Source of the DNA: Candidatus Binatus sp.
GTDB lineage: Bacteria; Desulfobacterota; Binatia; Binatales; Binataceae
Direction: 5' to 3'
Assembly: GCF_036567905.1 (NCBI RefSeq)
Contig: NZ_DATCTO010000091.1
Location: forward strand, 1 to 64,000
DNA length: 64,000 nt
Of this stretch, positions 16,507 to 23,586 are shown piece by piece. The translations under genes and the position numbers were made by a program. The notes beneath the pieces were generated by a model. It was given only the letters and a program-made list of their open reading frames with translations. It was not told the origin of the DNA and made no database searches. Numbering within the stretch: position 1 is the stretch's first letter; the number at the start of each line of letters is the position of its first letter.

Positions 16507-17148
16507 ATGGCGCAACAGCCCCAAGCTTTTGAGTTGAAGAACCTATCTACTGCATTCCGGCCTGCCCTGGAGGAGGGCACTGGTCGGGCAGACCGTGCAC
16601 AGCAGCCGTTGCAGTGGTCTGACTCGATTCTGGGCGGAAGATACGTTCTTGCACGGAAACCCGGTGAGATCGAACCTCCCAGTTCTAGAAATTGCGAACA
16701 GGGCATAGACGCGGTGGCAGTCGAACGAATTTCTGGCAACGAACCGGAGGTGAAACGGCGGAACGTTATTGAGATACCGCGTCTGGAAGCGCCGCCTCAA
16801 AGCTTCAAGCCGTTACAGCAATGGCGGGGTACCGTCACGACAATTGGTGAATCCGAGTTTGACGCTGAACTTCGTGATTTGACGGACCGTACGCGTGCCA
16901 GGGAAACAGCGACTTTCGGATTTGATGAGCTATCTGATAGCGACCAAGATCTCGTGCAAATCGGCGCGGTGTTCTATTGGTCCATTGGTTACAAACTCAG
17001 CCCAAGTCGGCAGCGTGAGCTCGTAGCAACCATAATATTCAGACGATTGCCGCGCTGGACCAAGAGCCAGCTTGACGCGGTCAAAGCAAGAGCAAACGAA
17101 ATAGAGGAGATTCTTGGCATCTCGAATCCCGCTCGAAAAACCGCCTGA
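16507..17148 (+). CDS. Unknown protein with a C-terminal beta-barrel-like domain
   Basis: Protein of 213 residues. The first 90 residues are polar and probably disordered. From about 98 to 195 there is a compact domain beginning QQWRGTVTTIGESEFDAEL and continuing with GFDELSDSDQDLVQIGAVFYW and SPSRQRELVATIIFRRLP, a strand pattern like a small OB- or Sm-like barrel. No catalytic residues are evident. Its last 35 bases overlap the start of the metallo-hydrolase gene, implying coupled translation. An adaptor or nucleic-acid-binding role is inferred from fold impression only. Confidence 0.7.
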   Translation: MAQQPQAFELKNLSTAFRPALEEGTGRADRAQQPLQWSDSILGGRYVLARKPGEIEPPSSRNCEQGIDAVAVERISGNEPEVKRRNVIEIPRLEAPPQSFKPLQQWRGTVTTIGESEFDAELRDLTDRTRARETATFGFDELSDSDQDLVQIGAVFYWSIGYKLSPSRQRELVATIIFRRLPRWTKSQLDAVKARANEIEEILGISNPARKTA

Positions 17149-18241
17149 CGCAGACGAGCTCGAAGTCTCGCTGTTCGGCCCGGGCATCGGCGAGTGCGCA
17201 GTTCTACATCTCGGCTCCGGTGAGTGGATAATAGTTGATTCGTGTGTAGATACCGGGACGCACGAACCCGTTGCTCTTGAATATTTGCGCAAACTCGATG
17301 TCGATGTCGGGAAGTCCATCAAACTCTTGGTCATCACGCATTGGCATAACGACCACATGCTCGGGGCCTCTAAAATTCTTGCGGCTGCGGATTCTTGCGA
17401 AATTGCTTGCTCCGCAGCCCTTGGGAGCCACGAGTTTGCCGAGCTTGTTGCAGCCTCGACCCAAGAACGGTTCGGCGAAATGGAACTTCCAGAGTTTGCT
17501 AGAATCGTAGACATATTGCGTGCGCGCAGGAGCGGTGCCCGCAGGGCGTCGGTGGGTCCAGAGTACGCAATCGAGGGTAAAGTTCTGTATCGTCGGGAGG
17601 CATCGCACGATCGAGTTCCCGTGCTCGTCCACGCCTTGAGTCCTTCGAGCGGTTCTCTGACTCTCAGCCATTTGCAATTCGCTCGGTTTCTACCGCGATA
17701 CAAGGAAAGCAGGTTGACGCCGGTCGCCTTGCCTCCGAACGACCTCGCGGTCGCCCTGTGGGTGGCGGCGGGGGATCGCCGGATATTGCTCGGTTCAGAT
17801 CTGGAAGAGAGCGCCAATCCAAACGTTGGGTGGCGCGCGGTCGTTGCCTCAAAAACGCGTCCACCTGAGCGCGCTTTTATTTTCAAAGTGCCGCATCATG
17901 GGTCCGAGACATCTCACAATGAGAATGTCTGGGACCAAATGCTTGAATTGAATTCTGTTGCCGTTCTCACGCCTTTCTTGCGAGGTGTAAAGCCGCTGCC
18001 TTCAAAAGACGATGCGAAGAGGCTTCAAGCAAGAACCTCTCAGGTTTTCGTAACCGCTCTGCCGGGCGGATGGAAGCCGCTCAACAGGCAACCTGCGGTG
18101 GAGAGAATGCTGGGAAGAAAACTGCGCGCAATGACGGGTAAAATGGGTCATATCCGGATCAGGTGCTCCACACGTTCGGCAGAGGCCCCAACGGTGGATC
18201 TCTTTTCGGGTGCGATGCGTTTGCCGGTTCAAGCTGCGTGA
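17114..18241 (+). CDS. Metallo-beta-lactamase-fold hydrolase, ComEC-C-terminal-like
   Basis: Protein of 375 residues starting at TTG 17114, supported by AGGAG four bases upstream. The zinc-binding signature THWHNDHMLG is intact, a later aspartate lies in LLGSDLE, and the VPHHGSETSHNE segment gives the last histidine; the KVPHHGS style resembles the MBL domain of ComEC/Rec2 and related nucleases or phosphodiesterases. There is no signal peptide or membrane segment, so it acts in the cytoplasm. Function as a phosphodiesterase or nuclease acting with the two co-transcribed unknown proteins is inferred. The neighbouring low-GC content suggests acquisition of the whole unit. Confidence 0.88.
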   Translation: MASRIPLEKPPDADELEVSLFGPGIGECAVLHLGSGEWIIVDSCVDTGTHEPVALEYLRKLDVDVGKSIKLLVITHWHNDHMLGASKILAAADSCEIACSAALGSHEFAELVAASTQERFGEMELPEFARIVDILRARRSGARRASVGPEYAIEGKVLYRREASHDRVPVLVHALSPSSGSLTLSHLQFARFLPRYKESRLTPVALPPNDLAVALWVAAGDRRILLGSDLEESANPNVGWRAVVASKTRPPERAFIFKVPHHGSETSHNENVWDQMLELNSVAVLTPFLRGVKPLPSKDDAKRLQARTSQVFVTALPGGWKPLNRQPAVERMLGRKLRAMTGKMGHIRIRCSTRSAEAPTVDLFSGAMRLPVQAA

Positions 18242-18297
18242 TCAGCCTGAGCGCACTGGCGGGTCGTATTACGCGGCGATAACCTCACGGTGCAGTC

Positions 18298-19902
18298 TCA
18301 GTGGGCGGCCACAGCGCTGCTCGATCGGGTGCGGCGCAGCAGCAGGAAGGTCGGAATCAGAATCATCATTATAATAGCCAGTGTGCGGTAGATGTCGTTG
18401 AACGACAGCATCATTGCTTGGCGCTGGATCATCCCGTACACCATGCCAAGTCCCTGTTTCTGGCCGGTGAGTATTTGCGGCATGTAGTCAAAGCCGCGCG
18501 CGCCGGGAGTGAGCCGCGCCGCTTCGCTCATTTTCCACGCGTCGAAGGCGGTGAAATGCTCGACCAGATAAGACTGATGCGTCTGCTCATGATCCACCAG
18601 CACGGTCGTCATGTAGGAGATGCCGACCGCAGCGCCGGTGTTGCGCATCATGTTGTAGAGGCTCGCGGCGTAACCGACGCGCTCGCGACTGACGCACGCA
18701 AGCGTAGTGGCCGACAGCGTAGGGAAGATCATGCCCATCCCAACTCCCATGACGAGGCTGGGCCACGTCACGGTCCACATGCTGACTTGAGTGTTCCATC
18801 CCGCCATCGTCCACAAGGCGATTGCCATTATGGTGAACCCAACGCCGATCAACGGACGCGTATCGTAGCGGTAGCGCCCAAGCTGTCCGACGATCAGCAT
18901 CGCCGCCATCGTGCCAAGTCCCCGTGGCGCGAGCACCAGGCCCGCCTTCCACGCGCTGTAACCCATCAGCTCTTGGAGAAAAATGGGACTCAACAGTCCG
19001 GTGCCGAACAGTGCGAAGCTCATCGCGACCATTAGCATCACGGACATCGAGAAAACGGGAATTCCAAGGATTGAAAGATCCAGAATCGGTTCGGTGGTGC
19101 GCAATTCGTTGATCGTGAGTCCCACCAGGCAGATCGCGGAAAGAATTGTACCCCAAACGACCCACGGTGAACTGAACCAATCGGCGCGCTGGCCACGATC
19201 GAGCACGAGCTGCCCCAGGCCGAGCCCGACGACGAGCAGAACGATGCCGGTGTAGTCGGTCTTGCCACCCTTGGCGTGGCGGGTTCGCAAGTATGCGGGG
19301 TCGTGAACGAACGTCCAGACCATCAGGAAGGCAGCGGCGCCAACCGGCAGGTTGATGTAAAAATTCCAGCGCCAGTTCCAATTGTCGGTGATCCATCCGC
19401 CGAGCGTCGGACCCATGATCGGCGCAACCATCAGGCCCATCCCCCACGTCGCCATCGCCAGTTGCTGTTCGTTGGGCGGGAATGTCTCCATCAGGATCGC
19501 CTGTGACGACGGGACCATCGCCGCGCCCGCCGCGCCCTGTATCAATCGAAAGACGACCATCTGATCGAGAGATCGAGCGGCGCCGCACAGGCCCGAGGCG
19601 GCGACGAACACGGCGACGGACATCATGAAGTAGCGCTTGCGGCCGAAGCGCGACGAGATCCATCCCGTCATGGGAATCATGATCCCGTTGGCGACCAGGT
19701 AACTGGTGAGCACCCACGCGATCTCGTCGACGCTTGCCGAGAAGCTGCCTTGCATATGCGGCAGCGCGACGTTGACGATCGACGTGTCGAGAACCTCGAG
19801 CGTCGTGCCCAGCATCACGGCCACTGCGATCAGCCACTTGTGGCTGGAGGACCCGTATTCGGGATGGTCGATTCCAATTGCGGATGAGGCTGCGGCTGCC
19901 AA
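18298..19902 (-). CDS. MFS transporter, DHA2 family (EmrB/QacA type)
   Basis: Protein of 534 residues with 14 predicted membrane helices, the hallmark of DHA2 drug:proton antiporters. The best available start is TTG 19902; the next ATG lies within helix 1. Family motifs include LDTSIVNVALP in helix 1, WISSRFGRKRYFM (motif A between helices 2 and 3) and GWITDNWNWRWNFYINLPVG (motif near helix 6). It exports hydrophobic compounds in exchange for protons. No HlyD-type adaptor or TolC-like gene is adjacent, although EmrB proteins often have one. The gene is divergent from the decayed ppx. Confidence 0.93.
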   Translation of the reverse strand: MAAAASSAIGIDHPEYGSSSHKWLIAVAVMLGTTLEVLDTSIVNVALPHMQGSFSASVDEIAWVLTSYLVANGIMIPMTGWISSRFGRKRYFMMSVAVFVAASGLCGAARSLDQMVVFRLIQGAAGAAMVPSSQAILMETFPPNEQQLAMATWGMGLMVAPIMGPTLGGWITDNWNWRWNFYINLPVGAAAFLMVWTFVHDPAYLRTRHAKGGKTDYTGIVLLVVGLGLGQLVLDRGQRADWFSSPWVVWGTILSAICLVGLTINELRTTEPILDLSILGIPVFSMSVMLMVAMSFALFGTGLLSPIFLQELMGYSAWKAGLVLAPRGLGTMAAMLIVGQLGRYRYDTRPLIGVGFTIMAIALWTMAGWNTQVSMWTVTWPSLVMGVGMGMIFPTLSATTLACVSRERVGYAASLYNMMRNTGAAVGISYMTTVLVDHEQTHQSYLVEHFTAFDAWKMSEAARLTPGARGFDYMPQILTGQKQGLGMVYGMIQRQAMMLSFNDIYRTLAIIMMILIPTFLLLRRTRSSSAVAAH

Positions 19903-20003
19903 GCAAATACGTCCGTGCGGCGTGCTCGGTTCAGATTAAACCTGATGGATTTGCGATGATACCGCGAAAACAAATTCGAAATTCCGCTTTCATCGCGTCG
20001 TAA

Positions 20004-20424
20004 CCCGCGTCCCTTCCAATCGTCGCAGGTCGAGTGCGCGATATTTTAAGCCGGCCGCTGCCGGTTTTGGAGCTGCCCAAGTCCGCGCGGGAACTGCTTG
20101 AATTCGGCACGTTATTGCACGATGTCGGCCACGCGATTGATCATGACCGGCACAAGCGCCATTGTTACTATCTGATTAAGAATCCGGAGTTGTTCGGTTT
20201 CGACGCTGACGAAATCGAGGTCATCGCACAGGCTGCTCGCGGACGCGCTGGATCGAAGCCACTTAGGTGTGGTTAAAAATATCGAGGTCAGTTACTCACC
20301 GGGCCGTTTAATCGTCGGAGTCGATTCGAAGCGCGAGAAGGCCGACCTCGAGCTATGGAAATGCCAGAGAAGGACCGACCTGTTATCGAGACGGCTGGAT
20401 CGCCGGGTGGTCCTGCAGCGCTAG
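20004..20424 (+). pseudogene. Remnant of a Ppx/GppA exopolyphosphatase gene
   Basis: Two adjoining frames together spell the C-terminal HD-type part of an exopolyphosphatase. The first (to about 20235) reads SARELLEFGTLLHDVGHAID then HKRHCYYLIKNPELFGFD; the second, shifted by +1 from 20236, reads LADALDRSHLGVVKNIEVSY and LELWKCQRRTDLL, ending at TAG 20422-20424. Roughly 40 residues normally found between these blocks are missing, and the whole N-terminal phosphatase domain is absent beyond a stop at 20001-20003. The sequence is thus a truncated, internally deleted relic. Its end overlaps the start of the first kinase-like gene by about 70 bases. Confidence 0.85.
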
Positions 20425-21221
20425 AGCTGCCCGCCGCCGTGCCTTCCCCCAACGGCGCCGTTATTCCATCCTCCACCGGGCCCAAGTCCGCGGCCGGGAC
20501 CGCGCCCAAGACCCTGCTCGAAACGCCGCATCCCTATCGCGGACGATTGATCTGCGTCGAGGGAATCGACGGCTCGGGCAAATCGACGCAACTGCTGCTG
20601 CTCGACCGATGGCTGCGGTCGCGCGGCTACCCGGTCCATTTCACGGAGTGGAATTCGTCGCGGCTGGTGCGGCGTTCGATGCAACGCGGCAAGAAAAAAA
20701 ATCTGCTGACGCCGACCACCTTCTCGCTGCTGCACGCGGTCGATTTCGCCGATCGGCTGACCTATCAGATCCTTCCGCCGCTGAAGGCCGGCATGATCGT
20801 GCTCGCCGATCGCTACGTGTACACCGCCTTCGCCCGCGACGTCGCGCGCGGCGTCCATCCCGAGTGGGTCCGCGCGGTTTACAGCCCCGCGCTGCGCCCC
20901 GATTTGACGCTCTACTTTCGCGTGCCGATCGACATTTCGCTCGAGCGGCTGCTGGCGGGCCGCGCCAAGCTCAAGTACCACGAGGCCGGGATGGATGTCG
21001 GCCTCTCGACCGATCCGGTCGAGAGTTTCCGCATGTTTCAGAGCCGCGTGCTCGAAATTTATGATCAACTGACGCTCGAGTTCGGGATGCGTCCGATTGA
21101 CGCGACCGCCGAGATCCCCAATCAACAGAGAGTCGTACGCACGATGGTCCAGGAAATTCTTCGCAACTACGACCGCAATCGAGCGAACGTAAAAAATGGC
21201 GTCACATCCCAATCGCGCTAA
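20355..21221 (+). CDS. Thymidylate-kinase-like P-loop kinase 1
   Basis: Protein of 288 residues from ATG 20355. After a Pro/Ala-rich extension of about 62 residues the kinase domain starts with Walker A VEGIDGSGKST (G70-T78), and the ADRYVYTAFARD motif (D152, R153, Y154) matches the DRY loop of dTMP kinases. It is longer and more divergent than a housekeeping Tmk. Its position after a ppx relic and before CHAD and SixA genes suggests a polyphosphate- or nucleotide-linked kinase rather than the essential dTMP kinase; PPK2 enzymes belong to a related fold. The 3' end overlaps the next gene by 26 bases. A start further downstream cannot be excluded. Confidence 0.8.
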   Translation: MEMPEKDRPVIETAGSPGGPAALELPAAVPSPNGAVIPSSTGPKSAAGTAPKTLLETPHPYRGRLICVEGIDGSGKSTQLLLLDRWLRSRGYPVHFTEWNSSRLVRRSMQRGKKKNLLTPTTFSLLHAVDFADRLTYQILPPLKAGMIVLADRYVYTAFARDVARGVHPEWVRAVYSPALRPDLTLYFRVPIDISLERLLAGRAKLKYHEAGMDVGLSTDPVESFRMFQSRVLEIYDQLTLEFGMRPIDATAEIPNQQRVVRTMVQEILRNYDRNRANVKNGVTSQSR

Positions 21222-21954
21222 AACCTGGTACGGTCACGGCCTGCCGTACCTCGCGAAAAAGCGGCTGCCCGGCCACTTGATCGCAATCGAAGGAACCGAC
21301 GGCGTCGGCCGCTCCGCGCAGATTGAACTGCTCCGGCCGTGGCTGGAACTCGAGGGCTACGCCGTCAGCAACACCGGTTGGACGCGCTCCCCCCTGCTCT
21401 CCGAGACCATCAACGAGGCCAAGGCCGGCCATCGCCTGACGGTCACGACCTTCTCGCTGCTCTACGCCGCCGATTTTGCCGATCGTCTCGAGCACGAAAT
21501 CCTGCCGGCGTTGCAGGCCGGCTTTATCGTGATCGCCGATCGCTACATGTACACCGCGTTCGCCCGCAACTCTGTGATGGGCGCCGACCCCAAATGGACC
21601 CGCGAGGTGTTCGGGATGGCGCTGGTGCCCGACCTGGTCCTCTACCTCGACATCGACGTCGAATCTCTGATCCCCCGCGTGATCATGGGCAAGGGGATGG
21701 ACTACTGGGAATCCGGGATGCATCTCGCGCTCGGCATCGACTTGTTCGATTCATTCGAGCGCTACCAGGGCCGCCTGATAGACGAGTACCGGCGCTTGTC
21801 CGGTGAGTTCGGCTTCGTCTCGGTCGATGCGCGCCTTCCGATCGAGGAGCTGCAGGGCGAGCTTAGAAAACACATCGCCGAATATTTGTCGGGCGCCAAC
21901 GACAAGTCGCGTTCCGATTCGGCTGACAACCGCGCGCCGGCGCGCAAGGAATAG
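21196..21954 (+). CDS. Thymidylate-kinase-like paralogue 2, altered Walker A
   Basis: Protein of 252 residues, a tandem paralogue of the preceding gene (shared TTFSLL, DFADRL, ADRYxYTAFAR). Its P-loop reads GTDGVGRS (33-40): the canonical lysine that binds the beta and gamma phosphates is arginine (R39). The DRY motif (D115, R116, Y117) is intact. The protein may therefore be weakly active, use a different donor, or act as a regulatory partner of paralogue 1. Translation is coupled to the upstream gene by a 26-base overlap, and the CHAD gene starts 5 bases after its stop. Confidence 0.8.
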   Translation: MASHPNRAKTWYGHGLPYLAKKRLPGHLIAIEGTDGVGRSAQIELLRPWLELEGYAVSNTGWTRSPLLSETINEAKAGHRLTVTTFSLLYAADFADRLEHEILPALQAGFIVIADRYMYTAFARNSVMGADPKWTREVFGMALVPDLVLYLDIDVESLIPRVIMGKGMDYWESGMHLALGIDLFDSFERYQGRLIDEYRRLSGEFGFVSVDARLPIEELQGELRKHIAEYLSGANDKSRSDSADNRAPARKE

Positions 21955-21958
21955 CACG

Positions 21959-23062
21959 GTGGTGGAAGCCTCGCGCTCCGATGCGCCGCCGCGCAGGGTG
22001 ACGCTTTCCCCCGGCGAAACCGTCGCCGACGCCGCGCGCAGAGCGATCGCGTTCGGCGCTGAATCACTGTTGCGCCATCAGAACGCGGCGGAGTCCGGCG
22101 ATGCGGAGCCACTGCATCAACTTCGCGTCGCGGCGCGGCGCCTGCGCGCGTCGATCGAATTGTTCTCCAACGTCATCTACGCCGCGCAGCTCAAGCTCTA
22201 CCGGCGCGACATTCCGTGGATCGGCGCTCAGGCCGGCGCCGTCCGCGAATGTGACGTGACGGCGGCGTTGATCGGCGCTCGCGCCGCCAAAATCGATCCC
22301 GATCTGAGAGCCGCGGTCGCTCCGATGGTCGCGGCGCTCGACCAGCGGCGCAAGTCCGAGCACGCGAAGCTCTATGATCTGCTCGCGTCGAAGCGCTATC
22401 GGAACTTGATCGCGAAACTGTCGCGGCCGGCGATCAAGAAAATCGGCGGCGAGCGGATGCTCGGCCCCGTCGCCGCCCAATTGATCAGGCCGGCTACGCA
22501 CAGTGCGGTGCGTCTTGGCAGAAAACTTGGCCGTGACGCTCCGACGCTGGTTTTCCACAAGCTCCGCGTTCGGGTCAAGCGGCTGCGCTACGAGCTCGAG
22601 ATGATGGCGCCGCTGGGCGCCAAGCGCCATAAAAAGACCCTGGCGCGGCTCGAGGCGCTCCAGGAACTGCTCGGGCTTTATCACGACGTCACGGTGGCAT
22701 CCGCCTGGCTGTTGTCGTATGCCGAAGCATCCGCCGCGCCGCCCAGGACCATGCTTGCGGCCGGCGCGTTGATTCAGTCGTTGGATCGCCGCGAAAGTAA
22801 ACTGCGCCGGCGATGCATGAGAGCGTGGCGTCGGTTCGAGCGCTCCGACGCGATTCGCGATACGCTCGAGGAAATTCGACGCGCCGGTAGGTTGGCGCTG
22901 ATGCCCGCGAGCTCGCCCGCTCCGGTTACTGAAAAAAGCCAGTCCGATCCGCCGAATCAATCGCAAGTCGCGCGCCGTGAGATCGAAGACGCACCGCAGT
23001 CCGATCACAATTCGATGAACTCCCAATCCGCCACGGAAACAATCCCCACGGAAACAATCTGA
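21959..23062 (+). CDS. CHAD domain protein (polyphosphate-binding family)
   Basis: Protein of 367 residues from GTG 21959, placed 5 bases after the previous stop with AAGGA upstream; in-frame sequence before it lies inside the kinase gene. The alpha-helical CHAD domain spans residues about 15-290: conserved basic/histidine patches LHQLRVAARRLRASIELF and VFHKLRVRVKRLRYELEMM form the phosphate-binding surface. CHAD proteins bind inorganic polyphosphate and localise to granules. The C-terminal 60 residues are polar and low in complexity. The stop overlaps the start of the SixA gene (TGATG), so they form one operon with the two kinase-like genes. Confidence 0.93.
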   Translation: MVEASRSDAPPRRVTLSPGETVADAARRAIAFGAESLLRHQNAAESGDAEPLHQLRVAARRLRASIELFSNVIYAAQLKLYRRDIPWIGAQAGAVRECDVTAALIGARAAKIDPDLRAAVAPMVAALDQRRKSEHAKLYDLLASKRYRNLIAKLSRPAIKKIGGERMLGPVAAQLIRPATHSAVRLGRKLGRDAPTLVFHKLRVRVKRLRYELEMMAPLGAKRHKKTLARLEALQELLGLYHDVTVASAWLLSYAEASAAPPRTMLAAGALIQSLDRRESKLRRRCMRAWRRFERSDAIRDTLEEIRRAGRLALMPASSPAPVTEKSQSDPPNQSQVARREIEDAPQSDHNSMNSQSATETIPTETI

Positions 23063-23562
23063 TGATGCTCTATATTCTGCGTCACGCGACGGCCGAAGCG
23101 GCCGCATCGAGCGGCGACGACGGCGCGCGCAAGCTCACCGAACGTTCGAAGGAAAAAATGCGCGCAGCCGCCGCGGGTCTGCGCGCGATGGGTCTGAAGT
23201 TTGATGCGATTCTGACCAGCCCGCTCGCGCGCGCCGCGGAAACCGCCGAGATCGTCTCGGCCGCCTACGAAAATACTCCGCCGCCGCAGGTGCTGCCCGC
23301 ACTCGCAACCGGTGTGCCAGCCGCCGACGCGGTGGCCGCGCTGCGCGCATTTGCAAAGCATGGCGAGGTGATGATCGTCGGACACGAGCCGCAACTGAGC
23401 TCGATCGCGTCGATTCTGCTGGCCGGCGCGGGCGACGTCGTTCATATGAAGTTGAAAACCGGCGGATGTGTCGCGATTGGCCTGCCCCCGCGCTTCGAAC
23501 GCGGCGGCGGCGAGCTGCGCTGGATGCTGACCCATCGCCAATTGCGCCAGATGCGCAAATAG
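23062..23562 (+). CDS. sixA: SixA-like phosphohistidine phosphatase
   Basis: Protein of 166 residues of the histidine phosphatase superfamily: the N-terminal LRHATAEAA carries the catalytic RH(A/G) histidine, LTSPLARAAETAEIV holds the second arginine, and VGHEPQLSSI the second histidine. The short length and lack of a signal peptide match SixA, which dephosphorylates phosphohistidine on signalling or phosphotransfer proteins. It starts within the stop codon of the CHAD gene. The CHAD-SixA pairing recurs with polyphosphate kinase genes in other bacteria, so a role in phosphate metabolism is likely. Confidence 0.92.
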   Translation: MMLYILRHATAEAAASSGDDGARKLTERSKEKMRAAAAGLRAMGLKFDAILTSPLARAAETAEIVSAAYENTPPPQVLPALATGVPAADAVAALRAFAKHGEVMIVGHEPQLSSIASILLAGAGDVVHMKLKTGGCVAIGLPPRFERGGGELRWMLTHRQLRQMRK

Positions 23563-23586
23563 CGGCGCCCTCACTCCCAGAACGCT

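Noticed and set aside
15852..18241. Island as a prophage or integrated element
   Set aside because: No integrase, attachment-site duplication or tRNA is present at either end.
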